Origin: Aquamicrobium aerolatum DSM 21857
GTDB taxonomy: Bacteria; Pseudomonadota; Alphaproteobacteria; Rhizobiales; Rhizobiaceae
Assembly: GCF_900113935.1 (NCBI RefSeq)
Contig: NZ_FORF01000010.1
Location: 91,464 to 155,463 of the forward strand
Direction of reading: 5' to 3'
DNA: 64,000 bases
Shown here piece after piece: positions 48,425-58,401 of the stretch. Position 1 is the stretch's first letter. Each line of letters starts with the position of its first letter. The translations under genes and the position numbers were made by a program. The notes beneath the pieces are model-generated. The model had not been told where the DNA came from, ran no database searches, and saw only the letters and a program-made list of their open reading frames with translations.

Positions 48425-48445
48425 GCCCTGCATCGGATGCAGGGC
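48425..48445 (+). other. Stem-loop between ribE and ribH
   Basis: GCCCTGCAT-CGG-ATGCAGGGC gives a perfect 9-base stem with a 3-base loop in the 107-base ribE-ribH gap. No T-run follows. It does not have the length or motifs of the FMN riboswitch. It may be a partial terminator, an RNase processing site or a regulator site. Confidence 0.6.
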
Positions 48446-48517
48446 GGCCATCCACAATGTACCGCTTGCTATGATGCATGCTTCGGCCTAAGTCAGCCGG
48501 CAATCCCGGAGACGAAT

Positions 48518-48973
48518 ATGCCAAGCAAAAATCCCCCACGTATCCTGATCGTTGAGGCTCGGTTTTACGACGATCTGTCGGACGCCCTGCTTGAGGGTGC
48601 GAAGGCCGCGCTTGACGAGGCTGGCGCACATTATGACGTAGTCACGGTTCCCGGAGCTCTGGAAGTTCCGGCGGTGATTTCGTTCGCGCTGGACGGAGCC
48701 GATAATGGTGGCACGGACTATGACGGTTTCGTTGCACTGGGCGTTGTCATTCGCGGTGAAACCTATCACTTTGATATCGTCGCCAACGAATCCTGCCGTG
48801 CTCTGATGGATCTTGCCGTGGAAGAGTCGATTGCCATCGGAAACGGTATCCTGACCGTTGAAAACGAAGAGCAGGCTTGGGTTCGCGCCCGCCGCACCGA
48901 AAGCGACAAGGGTGGCTTTGCCGCGCGCGCTGCGTTGACGATGATTGAACTTCGCACGCGTCTCGGAGCCTGA
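48518..48973 (+). CDS. ribH: 6,7-dimethyl-8-ribityllumazine synthase
   Basis: Penultimate enzyme of riboflavin synthesis; forms lumazine from the pyrimidine and the butanone phosphate. The 151-aa protein has the family motifs [32 protein letters not shown] and [14 protein letters not shown] (with the catalytic histidine). ATG 48518 follows GGAGACGA; the longer frame to 48416 runs through the intergenic stem-loop. nusB begins 2 bases after the stop. Confidence 0.96.
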   Translation: MPSKNPPRILIVEARFYDDLSDALLEGAKAALDEAGAHYDVVTVPGALEVPAVISFALDGADNGGTDYDGFVALGVVIRGETYHFDIVANESCRALMDLAVEESIAIGNGILTVENEEQAWVRARRTESDKGGFAARAALTMIELRTRLGA

Positions 48974-48975
48974 TT

Positions 48976-49476
48976 GTGACGAAAACGGACCCCGCGAAAC
49001 AGACTACTTTTCGTCCGGCCAACAAGCGCGGAGCAGCACGTCTTGCTGCTGTCCAGGCGCTCTACCAGATGGATGTTGCCGGCAGTGGCATACTCGAGAT
49101 CACTGCAGAATATGAAGAGTTCCGACTCGGCAAGGAAGTTGACGGCAGCCAGTACCGCGAAGCGGATGCGCAATGGTTTCGAGCCATCCTTGCCGGCGTC
49201 GTCGAGAACCAGACGAAGGTCGATCCGATCATCCGTCAATCACTGACGGAAGATTGGCCGTTGTCGCGCCTCGATTCGACGCTGCGCGCGATCATGCGGG
49301 CCGGTGTCTATGAGCTGATGTTGCGAAACGATGTGCCTGTAGCGGTCATTGTCTCGGAATATGTCGATATCGCCAAGGCGTTCTACGACGAAGACGAACC
49401 CAAGCTGGTAAATGCAGTTCTCGACCGCGTGGCGCGTCGCGTCCGTGGGGAGGGCCGCGGTAAGGATCCCGAGTGA
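48976..49476 (+). CDS. nusB: Transcription antitermination factor NusB
   Basis: RNA-binding antitermination factor for rRNA operons, 166 aa, starting at a GTG at 48976 right after the ribH stop. The all-helical NusB fold is recognisable ([16 protein letters not shown] near 17-32 and [26 protein letters not shown]). The ribH-nusB neighbour pair is widely conserved. Its stop overlaps the next start (GTGA). Confidence 0.95.
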   Translation: MTKTDPAKQTTFRPANKRGAARLAAVQALYQMDVAGSGILEITAEYEEFRLGKEVDGSQYREADAQWFRAILAGVVENQTKVDPIIRQSLTEDWPLSRLDSTLRAIMRAGVYELMLRNDVPVAVIVSEYVDIAKAFYDEDEPKLVNAVLDRVARRVRGEGRGKDPE

Positions 49477-50684
49477 CGAACTATAACGAGAAAGACGCAC
49501 GCCGCACTTCCATCATCTTTGCGGCGTCGCAGGCTATTGTCGGCTCTGCTGCGCCGATCTCGTTTTCCATCGGCGGTCTGGCAGGCCACTATCTGCTGGG
49601 CGCCGATAAATCGCTTGCAACCCTGCCAGTCACGGCTTTTACGCTGGGCGTGGCGGTTGGAGCCATCCCGGCAGCCGCGATCATCAAGTCGATAGGGCAG
49701 CGCGCCGGATTTCTCGCCGGCACGGGGATCACGGCACTGGGCGGCGCCATTGCGACGCTGGGCCTTTACGAATTCTCTTTCCTCATCTTCACCATCGGTC
49801 TTCTTTCGATCGGTCTGGGCGGAGCGTTTGTTCAGCAGTTCCGCTTTGCCGCAGCAGACAATGCGCCGCCTGCCTACAAGGCAAAGGCAATTTCCTTTGT
49901 GCTTGCCGGAGGCATCGTGACCGCGGTTCTCGGGCCGCAGATCGTGATCTTCACCCGCGAGGCGCTTGCGCCGATGATGTTTGCCGGGTCTTTCGTGGCC
50001 ATTATCGGGCTTGCGGCGGCAGGCGCTCTGATCTTGTCGTTCCTGCGTTCACGCCAGGCGACGAGCGGTCATGTATCAGGCCTTGAAGAGCCAGCGCGTC
50101 CGCTCGGCGAAATCGTCAAACAGCCTGTGTTCGCAATCGGACTTCTATGTGCTGTCGGCTCTTACGCGCTGATGAGCCTTGTGATGACCGGAGCGCCACT
50201 GGCGATGGTCGGCTGTGGCTTCACCGCTGACGAAGCTGCGCTTGGAATTTCCTGGCACGTCATGGCCATGTATGCACCCAGCTTCTTCACCGGTCGCCTG
50301 ATTGCACGCTTTGGGCGCGAGGCGGTGATCGCAGTGGGGCTGCTTCTGTTGATCGGTTGTGCTCTGGTGGGGCTTTCAGGGATTGCACTTTGGCAATTCT
50401 GGACCGCACTTATCCTCCTCGGCGTTGGCTGGAACTTCGGGTTCATCGGGGCGACTGCGATGGTTGCAGATGCCTACCGCACTTCGGAGAAGGGCAAGGT
50501 CCAGGGCTTTCATGATTTCGTTCTGTTCGGCTGTGTAGCGATCTCCTCATTCCTTTCCGGTGTCATCTACAACGCCTGGGGATGGGAAATGCTGAACTGG
50601 ATGATTTTCCCGGTCGTGCTGCTTTGCCTCGTGGCCTTGGGTGCTCTGCGCTTCATCAGCAAACGCGAGCCGGCTGCAGCCTGA
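49473..50684 (+). CDS. MFS transporter
   Basis: 403-aa major facilitator with about 12 membrane helices and the loop [13 protein letters not shown], related to the MFS type signature in its second half. It starts at a GTG whose bases overlap the nusB TGA, so it is probably coupled to the riboflavin/nusB transcript. The substrate is unknown; riboflavin export has not been shown and the placement is only suggestive. The C-terminal [13 protein letters not shown] is charged. Confidence 0.85.
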   Translation: MTNYNEKDARRTSIIFAASQAIVGSAAPISFSIGGLAGHYLLGADKSLATLPVTAFTLGVAVGAIPAAAIIKSIGQRAGFLAGTGITALGGAIATLGLYEFSFLIFTIGLLSIGLGGAFVQQFRFAAADNAPPAYKAKAISFVLAGGIVTAVLGPQIVIFTREALAPMMFAGSFVAIIGLAAAGALILSFLRSRQATSGHVSGLEEPARPLGEIVKQPVFAIGLLCAVGSYALMSLVMTGAPLAMVGCGFTADEAALGISWHVMAMYAPSFFTGRLIARFGREAVIAVGLLLLIGCALVGLSGIALWQFWTALILLGVGWNFGFIGATAMVADAYRTSEKGKVQGFHDFVLFGCVAISSFLSGVIYNAWGWEMLNWMIFPVVLLCLVALGALRFISKREPAAA

Positions 50685-50702
50685 CTGCAGCGACCCTTTC
50701 GC

Positions 50703-50725
50703 GTGTCGCCTCCTCAAGCGGCGAC
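50703..50725 (+). terminator. Hairpin after the glyA-to-MFS operon
   Basis: GTCGCC (50705-50710) with GGCGAC (50720-50725), a 9-base loop and then AAAAC, about 20 bases after the MFS stop. A stem without a T-run, so a weak or Rho-linked end is possible. Confidence 0.45.
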
Positions 50726-50756
50726 AAAACACTGACCTGAGCTTGACGTTGCGTCA

Positions 50757-50784
50757 GCCCTTGCGCAAGCTGCTGCGCAAGGGC
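50757..50784 (+). promoter_or_regulatory. Strong inverted repeat in the hppA leader
   Basis: GCCCTTGCGCA (50757-50767) and TGCGCAAGGGC (50774-50784) pair perfectly over 11 bases with a 6-base loop, 80 bases before hppA. TTGACG near 50743-50748 could be a -35 element just upstream. Whether it is a terminator of the upstream operon, a DNA operator or a leader RNA structure cannot be decided from sequence. Confidence 0.6.
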
Positions 50785-50864
50785 GGATTCTTGCTGGCGT
50801 CCGCCCCGGTCAACCTGGCTCGGGGAGGGGTATTTTCGAGCCGTCAATCGAGGAATTCCGTGAA

Positions 50865-53003
50865 ATGACCATGCTTTATGTCGTCATTCTCTGCGGCGTG
50901 CTGTCCGTCGTCTATGCTATTTGGGCGACCCAGTCGGTGCTTGCAGCCGATCAGGGAAATGCACGTATGCAGGAAATTGCAGGCGCTATCCGGGAGGGCG
51001 CGCAAGCTTATTTGAACCGCCAATACACCACGATCGCGGTCGTTGGGGCTGCGGTGTTCATCCTCGCCTGGTGGCTGCTTTCGGCAAGCGCTGCGATTGG
51101 TTTTCTGATCGGAGCGGTGTTGTCGGGTGTGGCCGGTTATATCGGCATGCACGTTTCGGTTCGGGCGAACGTCCGTACCGCACAGGCCGCGTCGAACAGC
51201 CTGTCGGCAGGTCTCGACATCGCCTTCAAGGCAGGCGCTATCACCGGCATGCTTGTGGCTGGCCTCGCGCTGCTGGGGGTTGCAGTCTATTACTGGGTTC
51301 TAATCGGCCCGATGGGTTATGCACCCAGTGACCGGACGGTCATCGATTCGCTCGTGGCACTGGGCTTCGGTGCTTCGCTGATTTCGATCTTTGCCCGTCT
51401 TGGTGGTGGTATCTTCACCAAGGGCGCCGATGTTGGCGGTGACCTTGTTGGCAAGGTCGAAGCTGGCATTCCAGAAGATGATCCACGTAACCCGGCCACC
51501 ATCGCGGACAATGTGGGCGACAATGTCGGCGACTGCGCGGGGATGGCGGCCGATTTGTTCGAAACCTACGCCGTGACGGTCGTGGCGACGATGGTTCTTG
51601 CCGCGATCTTCTTTGCCGGCTCGGACCTGCTTGGCACGGTCATGCTCTATCCGCTCGCCATTTGCGCGACATGCATCATCACGTCGATTATCGGGACGTT
51701 CTTCGTGCGCCTCGGCTCCAATGGTTCAATCATGGGGGCACTGTACAAGGGTCTGATCGTGACCGGCCTTCTCACTGTGGTGGGGGTGGCAATCGCCAAC
51801 CAGTTCACCGTCGGCTGGGGGGAAGTAGGTGTCGTTGCAGGCCAGACGATTACCGGCTCGGCGCTGTTCACCTGTGGGCTTATCGGGCTCATCGTGACCG
51901 GTCTGATCGTCGTGATCACCGAGTACTATACGGGCACAAACAAGCGTCCGGTCAACTCGATCGCGCAGGCTTCCGTGACCGGCCACGGTACCAACGTGAT
52001 CCAGGGACTGGCGGTTTCGCTGGAATCGACTGCGCTACCGGCGATCGTCATTATCGGCGGCATCATTGCCACCTTCCAGCTGGCCGGCCTGTTCGGAACC
52101 GCCATTGCGGTCACCACCATGCTCGGGCTTGCCGGGATGATCGTTGCGCTTGATGCGTTCGGTCCGGTAACCGACAATGCTGGCGGGATCGCGGAAATGG
52201 CCGGTCTTCCACCAGAAGTCCGTCAGTCCACCGATGCGCTCGATGCTGTCGGCAATACCACCAAGGCGGTGACCAAGGGATACGCGATCGGGTCAGCTGG
52301 CCTGGGTGCGCTCGTCCTCTTCGCGGCCTATTCGTATGATCTGCAGTATTTTGCCGAAAACAGCGACCGCTATCCCTATTTTGCGAATATGGGTGAGATA
52401 TCTTTCTCGCTTTCCAACCCATATGTCGTGGCGGGTCTCATCTTCGGCGGTCTGATCCCTTATTTGTTTGGCGGGATAGCCATGACTGCGGTCGGGCGCG
52501 CGGCCGGGGCAATCGTCGAGGAGGTTCGCCGGCAGTTTCGAGAGAACCCTGGAATCATGCAGGGAACTCAGAAGCCCGATTATGCCCGCGCAGTGGATAT
52601 CCTGACGCGAGCGGCGATCAAGGAGATGATCGTTCCGTCGCTGCTGCCGGTGCTTGCACCTTTGGTCGTGTATTTCGGCATCCTGGCGATTTCGGGCTCG
52701 AAAGCTTCGGCATTTGCCGCCCTCGGCGCTTCGCTCCTCGGGGTGATCGTCAACGGCTTGTTTGTCGCGATCTCGATGACATCGGGCGGTGGCGCATGGG
52801 ATAATGCGAAGAAGTCGTTCGAAGATGGCTTCGTCGACAAGGATGGCGTCAAGCATCTGAAAGGCTCAGAGGCCCACAAGGCTTCGGTGACGGGTGATAC
52901 TGTCGGCGATCCTTACAAGGACACCGCTGGTCCGGCCGTGAACCCTGCAATCAAGATCACCAACATCATGGCTTTGCTGCTGTTGGCAGTCTTGGCGCAT
53001 TAG
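50865..53003 (+). CDS. hppA: Membrane proton-translocating pyrophosphatase (K+-independent type)
   Basis: Integral membrane PPase (712 aa, about 16 helices) that couples PPi hydrolysis to proton pumping. The substrate-binding loops are intact ([39 protein letters not shown] split here: DVGADL-like region near 190, the NVGDNVGD Mg-binding region near 215). K467 in [10 protein letters not shown] corresponds to the lysine that replaces alanine in potassium-independent H+-PPases, so this subtype is inferred. Single gene with a terminator behind it. Confidence 0.95.
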   Translation: MTMLYVVILCGVLSVVYAIWATQSVLAADQGNARMQEIAGAIREGAQAYLNRQYTTIAVVGAAVFILAWWLLSASAAIGFLIGAVLSGVAGYIGMHVSVRANVRTAQAASNSLSAGLDIAFKAGAITGMLVAGLALLGVAVYYWVLIGPMGYAPSDRTVIDSLVALGFGASLISIFARLGGGIFTKGADVGGDLVGKVEAGIPEDDPRNPATIADNVGDNVGDCAGMAADLFETYAVTVVATMVLAAIFFAGSDLLGTVMLYPLAICATCIITSIIGTFFVRLGSNGSIMGALYKGLIVTGLLTVVGVAIANQFTVGWGEVGVVAGQTITGSALFTCGLIGLIVTGLIVVITEYYTGTNKRPVNSIAQASVTGHGTNVIQGLAVSLESTALPAIVIIGGIIATFQLAGLFGTAIAVTTMLGLAGMIVALDAFGPVTDNAGGIAEMAGLPPEVRQSTDALDAVGNTTKAVTKGYAIGSAGLGALVLFAAYSYDLQYFAENSDRYPYFANMGEISFSLSNPYVVAGLIFGGLIPYLFGGIAMTAVGRAAGAIVEEVRRQFRENPGIMQGTQKPDYARAVDILTRAAIKEMIVPSLLPVLAPLVVYFGILAISGSKASAFAALGASLLGVIVNGLFVAISMTSGGGAWDNAKKSFEDGFVDKDGVKHLKGSEAHKASVTGDTVGDPYKDTAGPAVNPAIKITNIMALLLLAVLAH

Positions 53004-53048
53004 CGCACGTATCCCGAAGGTGGGAACCGCTTTCGGGACGAAGACATG

Positions 53049-53084
53049 AGAAAGGCCGCGGGAGCAATCCTGCGGCCTTTTTCT
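53049..53084 (+). terminator. Terminator of hppA (may serve both sides)
   Basis: AGGCCGC...GGA and TCC...GCGGCCT form an ~10-base stem around a short AGCAA loop, followed by five T. Located ~45 bases after the hppA stop and 25 bases before the converging bamE stop. Confidence 0.85.
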
Positions 53085-53108
53085 GATGAAAAACGGATAA
53101 TCCTGGCT

Positions 53109-53627
53109 TTAACCGCCGCCAAACAGATTCGAGGGGACGCCGCCGCCGCCAACACCGCTGATCAGCTGGCCGATGAAGGACTGGTCCTTGCCGCCGGTCG
53201 GTGTGGTACGGCTGATGAAGTCGAAGACGCGTCCATCCTGCATGCCGTAGTTGGCAATGTTGGTGACACGTCCATCAGCTCCCAAATAGACCGCCAGCAC
53301 GCGTTGATCGGTCAGGCGTGGGTTCATGAAGGCGACGCTGCGATGGCGCGTCTGGGAAATGTAGTACAAGACCTCTGTATCAAAGGTCGCCGTGGTCGAC
53401 GGCGAGCCCAGCGCCAGCAGAACCTGCTCGCGGCTCGAGCCGACGGGGACCGATTCCAGCATCTGCTCGTCGATGACGTAGCCATGCGTCAGCGTCTCGC
53501 TGGGCTTCAGTGTCTGTGTGGCGTTGCAGCCTGCCAGCACCATCGCTGCGCCTACGGCGATCAGCGCCATTCGGGCGGGAAGTACGGCACTTGCCTTGAA
53601 ATCGCGCGATTGCACAAGCAACTCCAT
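53109..53627 (-). CDS. bamE: Outer membrane protein assembly factor BamE
   Basis: Lipoprotein of the Bam beta-barrel assembly complex, 172 aa. It has a lipobox LAGC near residues 30-33 and the SmpA/OmlA fold (VIDEQMLESVPVGSSREQVLLALGSPSTT with the conserved SREQV...LGSPS segment). The C-terminus is Gly-rich and unstructured (GVGGGGVPSNLFGGG). Starts at 53627; the longer frame to 53828 runs antisense to the next gene. It is divergent from the cytochrome-complex chaperone gene at 53739. Confidence 0.92.
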   Translation of the reverse strand: MELLVQSRDFKASAVLPARMALIAVGAAMVLAGCNATQTLKPSETLTHGYVIDEQMLESVPVGSSREQVLLALGSPSTTATFDTEVLYYISQTRHRSVAFMNPRLTDQRVLAVYLGADGRVTNIANYGMQDGRVFDFISRTTPTGGKDQSFIGQLISGVGGGGVPSNLFGGG

Positions 53628-53738
53628 TATGACTCTCTTGGGGCCACGGCTTGCACCGGGCAGCAAAACGGGTAAACCAGCTTGCGCGGCGATGCAACTG
53701 TGCCGCAGATTGAAACCGAACTTTCGGATGCCTGCAGC

Positions 53739-54293
53739 ATGTTCAAGTCCATCTTCAGTTTCGGCCGACGGTCCAACCGTGTGGTAACGGACGCGCTGTA
53801 TAATGAAATCGTGGCTTCGGCGCGGCAACCGGCTTTTTATGCGCAGATGGGCGTGCAGGATATCCCGTTGGGGCGCTATGAAATGCTCTCAACCCATATG
53901 TTCCTGTTTCTTGAACGCACGCGCGGTGGCTCTCAGGCACTTATTCAGCTGGCGCAGGATGTCACCGACGAGTTTTTCAAGGATGTCGACCATTCGCTGC
54001 GGGAGCTTGGTATCGGCGACCAAGGGGTTCCCAAGCGGATGAAAAAGCTTGCGCGCATGTTCTACGGCCGCGCAGAAGCGTACCGCGAGGCAGTTGCGGC
54101 GGGCGATGACAAGGCCCTTGCGGCGGCGCTGGCTCGCAATATATGCCCCCAGGAGCCATCCTGGAGCCATGCGGATGAAATGGCTGCCTATGTGAACAGG
54201 GCGCTTGCATATCTCGCGATACAGGACGACACAGCATTGCTTGCCGGAACCATCAGTTTCCCGGATGCGGCACAGATGGAGGCAGGACAATGA
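53739..54293 (+). CDS. Ubiquinol-cytochrome c chaperone family protein
   Basis: 184-aa protein of the ubiquinol-cytochrome c chaperone (CBP3/UQCC1-like) family, thought to help assemble cytochrome bc1. The recognisable core is ALYNEIVASARQPAFYAQMG, followed by the DIPLGRYEMLSTHMFLFL and the RMKKLARMFYGRAEAYREA segments. Start at 53739 (MFKSIFSFGRRSN), not the longer frame at 53682. Its last bases overlap the DUF177 start (ATGA). Confidence 0.92.
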   Translation: MFKSIFSFGRRSNRVVTDALYNEIVASARQPAFYAQMGVQDIPLGRYEMLSTHMFLFLERTRGGSQALIQLAQDVTDEFFKDVDHSLRELGIGDQGVPKRMKKLARMFYGRAEAYREAVAAGDDKALAAALARNICPQEPSWSHADEMAAYVNRALAYLAIQDDTALLAGTISFPDAAQMEAGQ

Positions 54294-54838
54294 CCCCTCA
54301 GGAGCGGAGCCCGATATCATTCTCGGTGAACGTTGCCCGGCTGCCTAAAAATGGAATGCCGGTCAGGTTCGAGGCAAATGATGCACAACGCCTTGAAATG
54401 GCGAAGGCGCATGATCTGCTCGAGGTCAGGAGGCTGGTGGTCGAGGTCGACATCATCGGCTGGAAAAAGGGCGGCGTGAAGGTGACGGGCGACGTCAGCG
54501 GCGAGATCGTCCAGGCCTGTGCGGTTACGCTGGAGCCTGTCGAAGAAACCGTCGAAGAACCTATTTCTGCGGTCTATCTGCCCGCCGGGTCGCGGCTTGC
54601 CAAGCCATACAACATTGTCGAAGGCGAAATCATTCTGGACCCCGAAGGCGAAGATTTGCCTGAAACCTTTACTGGCGATGAGATCGACATCGGCGCGATC
54701 GCCGAAGAATTCTTTACGTTGGGTATCAACCCCTATCCTCGCAAGGCTGGTGTGGAGGTCGCGGTAACGAATGAGGGGGACGATGAGGAGCGTGGGCCCT
54801 TGTTCGAAAAGCTGGCCGCGCTGCGAAACAAGCTTTGA
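54290..54838 (+). CDS. DUF177 domain protein (YceD-like)
   Basis: 182-aa protein of the DUF177 family, which in many bacteria is next to rpmF-plsX and is linked to 23S rRNA metabolism. The domain runs through the whole protein, with the VQACAVTLEPVEETVEEPIS region and an acidic C-terminal part (GDEIDIGAIAEEFFTLGINPYPRK). It has one of the usual cysteines (in VQACAV); the paired ligand is not obvious. Its ATG overlaps the preceding stop by four bases, and plsX follows after 108 bases. Confidence 0.9.
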   Translation: MTPQERSPISFSVNVARLPKNGMPVRFEANDAQRLEMAKAHDLLEVRRLVVEVDIIGWKKGGVKVTGDVSGEIVQACAVTLEPVEETVEEPISAVYLPAGSRLAKPYNIVEGEIILDPEGEDLPETFTGDEIDIGAIAEEFFTLGINPYPRKAGVEVAVTNEGDDEERGPLFEKLAALRNKL

Positions 54839-54946
54839 ATAGAATCCCTTCGGACCCGAATTAGGTTGTGCGGACCCGCAAAACCGCTATTTTCCCCGAA
54901 TTCTTTGAGCTGAACAGATCCCCGGAAACAGACGAGATAGCACCCC

Positions 54947-56011
54947 TTGATACGTATCGCCATTGACGCAATGGGTGGAGACCACGGACCTGAAGTCACG
55001 ATTTCCGGTCTCCAGAAGGTTGTCGAACGCCGCACTGATGCGCGCTTCCTGATCTTCGGCCTGGCCGAAGTCGTAAATCCTGTTCTGCAGAAATATCCCG
55101 CCGTGGCTGCCGTCAGCACGTTCACACATTGCGAGGTCTCTGTGGGGATGGATGAGAAGCCGAGCCAGGCATTGCGGCGAGGCCGGCTTAAATCTTCGAT
55201 GTGGCGGTCTATTCAGGCGGTGCGCGACAGGGAGGCGGATGTCTGCGTGTCAGCAGGAAATACCGGCGCGCTGATGGCGATGTCCAAGTTCTGCCTGCGT
55301 ATGATGCCCGGTGTCGAGCGTCCGGCTCTTGTAGCCATCTGGCCGACCACCCGCGGCGAAAGTCTCGTTCTCGACGTAGGCGCAACGATTGGCGCCGACT
55401 CGCGCCAACTTGTCGACTTTGCGATATTGGGCGCTGCCATGGCACGAGCCATCTTTGGCGTTGAACGCCCGAGTGTCGGCCTGCTCAATGTCGGTGTCGA
55501 AGAGGTCAAGGGCCAGGAAGACGTCAAGGACGCTGGTCACTTGCTGCGTGAGGCCGATCTCAAGTCGCTGAATTATCATGGCTTCGTTGAAGGCAGTGAT
55601 ATCGGAAAAGGTACTGTCGATGTCGTGGTCACCGAAGGGTTTGCCGGCAATATCGCTCTGAAGACAGCCGAGGGCACGGCACGCCAGATCGCGGGCTATT
55701 TGCGTGAGGCAATGAGCCGTACCCTGATGGCCAAGATCGGCTATCTGTTTGCCCGCGATGCTTTCCAGTTCCTGCGCGAGAAGATGGACGTGCGCAAGAT
55801 CAACGGCGGCGTCTTTCTTGGCCTCAACGGTCTGGTGGTCAAAAGCCATGGCGGCGCGGATGATGAGGGCTTCGCCGCGGCGGTGGAACTGGGCTACGAT
55901 ATGGGCCGCAGCAAGCTCATGGATAGTATTCGACGCGATCTTGAGGCCTTTCACGGTCGTATTGCGGAAAAGCATGGCGCTGCGGACGACGACTCCGTAG
56001 CTGACGATTAG
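54947..56011 (+). CDS. plsX: Phosphate acyltransferase PlsX
   Basis: Converts acyl-ACP to acyl-phosphate for PlsY in phospholipid synthesis, 354 aa, a peripheral membrane enzyme. The N-terminus [16 protein letters not shown] is the family signature and follows a TTG start at 54947; no upstream in-frame ATG fits. Conserved [15 protein letters not shown] near 228-242 and [14 protein letters not shown] near 287-300 are intact. fabH begins 8 bases after the stop. Confidence 0.95.
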   Translation: MIRIAIDAMGGDHGPEVTISGLQKVVERRTDARFLIFGLAEVVNPVLQKYPAVAAVSTFTHCEVSVGMDEKPSQALRRGRLKSSMWRSIQAVRDREADVCVSAGNTGALMAMSKFCLRMMPGVERPALVAIWPTTRGESLVLDVGATIGADSRQLVDFAILGAAMARAIFGVERPSVGLLNVGVEEVKGQEDVKDAGHLLREADLKSLNYHGFVEGSDIGKGTVDVVVTEGFAGNIALKTAEGTARQIAGYLREAMSRTLMAKIGYLFARDAFQFLREKMDVRKINGGVFLGLNGLVVKSHGGADDEGFAAAVELGYDMGRSKLMDSIRRDLEAFHGRIAEKHGAADDDSVADD

Positions 56012-56019
56012 GACGAAAT

Positions 56020-56991
56020 ATGATCAGGTCTGTAGTGCGTGGGGTTGGTGCATCCCTTCCGCAGCGTGTGATGAAGAACGCCGAGTTCGAAAGCCTTGTC
56101 GATACGTCCGACGAGTGGATCGTTCAGCGTACCGGAATTACGCAGCGCTATATCGTGTCCGAGGACGAGACGACGGCTTCGCTCGGGGAGGCTGCTGCTC
56201 GTGCTGCTCTAGCCAGCGCGAACCTGACACCAGACGATATCGATCTGATCGTGTTGGCGACTTCGACGCCAAACAATACGTTTCCGGCGACTGCTGTCGA
56301 GATCCAGAATCGACTCGGCATCACCCATGGTTTCGCATTCGACATGCAGGCCGTCTGCAGCGGCTTTGTCTACGCCATGGCTACCGTCGATGCCCATCTG
56401 CGCAGCGGCCTTGCGCGCCGCGCGCTGGTGATCGGATCGGAGACCTTTTCCCGTATCCTGGATTGGTCCGACCGTACGACCTGTGTTCTGTTTGGCGATG
56501 GTGCGGGTGCGGTGGTGCTGGAGGCGGCTGAAGGTGCGGGAGCCATGGCTGACCGTGGAATCCTTGCTTCGAGCCTGCGTTCCGATGGCAGCCATCGTGA
56601 CAAGCTTTTTGTTGACGGTGGTCCGTCGACAACCGGGACGGTCGGTCATCTGCGTATGGAAGGCAAGGAAGTCTTCAAGCATGCCGTAGGCATGATCACC
56701 GATGTGGTTGAAGACGTGATGGCGCGCGGAAATATCACGGCGCAGGACATCGACTGGTTTGTGCCGCATCAGGCAAACAAGCGCATTATCGATGCGTCGG
56801 CACGCAAGCTTGGGATTGCACCGGAAAAGGTTGTGATGACGGTGCATCTGCATGGAAACACGTCTGCAGCGTCTGTTCCGCTGGCGCTGGAGACGGCAGT
56901 GTCGGACGGACGTATCAAGGCCGGGGATCTCGTATTGCTTGAGGCGATGGGCGGCGGATTTACCTGGGGCGCTGTTCTTCTGCGTTGGTAG
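56020..56991 (+). CDS. fabH: 3-oxoacyl-ACP synthase III
   Basis: Starts fatty-acid chains by condensing acetyl-CoA with malonyl-ACP. The 323-aa thiolase-fold protein has the catalytic triad: C113 in [10 protein letters not shown], His in [11 protein letters not shown] and Asn in HGNTSAAS. Length and motifs are typical. The plsX-fabH-ihfA order is characteristic of alphaproteobacteria. Confidence 0.96.
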   Translation: MIRSVVRGVGASLPQRVMKNAEFESLVDTSDEWIVQRTGITQRYIVSEDETTASLGEAAARAALASANLTPDDIDLIVLATSTPNNTFPATAVEIQNRLGITHGFAFDMQAVCSGFVYAMATVDAHLRSGLARRALVIGSETFSRILDWSDRTTCVLFGDGAGAVVLEAAEGAGAMADRGILASSLRSDGSHRDKLFVDGGPSTTGTVGHLRMEGKEVFKHAVGMITDVVEDVMARGNITAQDIDWFVPHQANKRIIDASARKLGIAPEKVVMTVHLHGNTSAASVPLALETAVSDGRIKAGDLVLLEAMGGGFTWGAVLLRW

Positions 56992-57102
56992 GCTGGCTGT
57001 CTTCAAGTCGACGACGTTCAGCGCTTGACCTTCGAACGGCAATTTCTTAACGTCGCGAAATATTGTGAGTTTTCAGCAATTTCAACATGGTTGGACAGCC
57101 GA

Positions 57103-57426
57103 ATGGGGGGAAAGACACTTACGCGCGCTGACCTGGCCGAAGCGGTCTACAAAAAGGTCGGGCTCTCGCGCTCGGAATCTGCCGAGCTGGTCGAGATGGT
57201 TCTCGATGAGATTTGCGAAGCTATCGTGCGCGGTGAAACCGTGAAGCTTTCTTCGTTTGCAACATTCCATGTCCGTGACAAAAACGAGCGCGTGGGACGC
57301 AACCCGAAAACCGGCGAAGAAGTTCCGATTCTGCCGCGCCGTGTGATGACCTTCAAGGCATCGAATGTGTTGAAACAACGCATCCTTCAGGGACATCTGG
57401 GTGTGGAGGCCAAAGCCGAGTCGTAG
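57103..57426 (+). CDS. ihfA: Integration host factor subunit alpha
   Basis: DNA-bending nucleoid protein subunit that pairs with IhfB, 107 aa. Family motifs: [21 protein letters not shown], then [16 protein letters not shown] and the beta-ribbon arm GRNPKTGEE with the intercalating proline. The ATG at 57103 ([11 protein letters not shown]) is used; a longer frame to 57025 is non-family. IHF is also a typical host factor for tyrosine-recombinase integration, such as that at 59812. Confidence 0.95.
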   Translation: MGGKTLTRADLAEAVYKKVGLSRSESAELVEMVLDEICEAIVRGETVKLSSFATFHVRDKNERVGRNPKTGEEVPILPRRVMTFKASNVLKQRILQGHLGVEAKAES

Positions 57427-57693
57427 GCGATGTTATCTTGTCGACGGGCGAGGGCGGCGGCGAGCAGATTTCCTTGTGACGGAGCGCACTCCAGCCAGGA
57501 GTAGTGCTCTCATCATCGGTTCATGTCGCTGATTTGATGCGACTGGTCATTGCGCGCCCGGAATATTCGGTATCGCGCCACTCGGTCTATTGTTCTCGCT
57601 TGCATCACAGCGCGTAAATCGCTGGAATGATGATTGATTCGTCAGTCAGGGCTTTGCCCGATTGTGACGCTACGCTTCAGGAGCGGCTGTCAG

Positions 57694-58239
57694 ATGGACA
57701 AGAGTCCCGACGCTTTTCGTACTATCAGCGAAGTAGCTGAACAACTGGATCTTCCCCAGCACGTCCTGCGCTTCTGGGAGACGCGTTTCACTCAGATCAA
57801 GCCGATGAAGCGTGGTGGCGGTCGACGCTATTATCGCCCGCAGGATGTCGAACTTATCAAGGGCATCCGACACATGCTCTACGATCATGGCTACACCATT
57901 AAGGGCGTGCAGAAGCTTCTCCGGGAGAATGGACCGCAATTTCTTGCATCCATCGGCAGCGGCGACATGGCTGCTATTGAAGCCATGGCGCAACGCAAGC
58001 TGCAAGAGGTGGAGGATGCCGCGCAGGTTGCTGCGTCGCGTCCCAAGCTGGATGATGAGATGCTGGTAGGGCAGGCGAAGGTCAAACCTGCACGACGCTT
58101 TTTTGGTCTTGGACGCCCGGACGAAGATGGTCCTGTTCAGGAAGGCGAGGGGCGTCTGTCTCGTGACAATCGCGCGCTTCTTCAGGAAGCGCTGTTCGAT
58201 CTTCTCGAATGCAAGAGATTGCTGGATCAGGTCCGCTAG
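57694..58239 (+). CDS. MerR-family transcriptional regulator
   Basis: 181-aa regulator with an N-terminal MerR winged helix ([25 protein letters not shown] near 8-32, [19 protein letters not shown]) and a C-terminal helical region without the cysteines of metal-sensing MerR members. The ihfA-merR order is conserved in Rhizobiales; targets are unknown. Start at 57694 follows GGAG; 267 bases separate it from ihfA and hold its promoter. A strong hairpin follows the stop. Confidence 0.92.
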   Translation: MDKSPDAFRTISEVAEQLDLPQHVLRFWETRFTQIKPMKRGGGRRYYRPQDVELIKGIRHMLYDHGYTIKGVQKLLRENGPQFLASIGSGDMAAIEAMAQRKLQEVEDAAQVAASRPKLDDEMLVGQAKVKPARRFFGLGRPDEDGPVQEGEGRLSRDNRALLQEALFDLLECKRLLDQVR

Positions 58240-58243
58240 AGCT

Positions 58244-58272
58244 TTTTCCGCGTTTCCTGGAAACGTGGAAAA
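58244..58272 (+). terminator. Palindromic hairpin after merR, possibly a dispersed intergenic repeat
   Basis: TTTTCCGCGTTT (58244-58255) and AAACGTGGAAAA (58261-58272) pair over 12 positions with one G-T, loop CCTGG. It begins 4 bases after the merR stop. It resembles short palindromes that recur between genes in related genomes, but only this copy is visible here. Confidence 0.65.
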
Positions 58273-58401
58273 TCTCCAACCCATTGTTTTTACGCAATTC
58301 CGGACACAAAACTGCTTCGCATTTTTGATTGTCTTTGGGATGTAAGCGTTAACTAAAGCCCTTTACTCAAGTACAGGCAAGCAGCGCCCGGGAGAGGCAG
58401 A

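Noticed and set aside
48411..48517. FMN riboswitch before ribH
   Set aside because: The gap is too short and lacks the conserved FMN element motifs; only a simple stem-loop is present.
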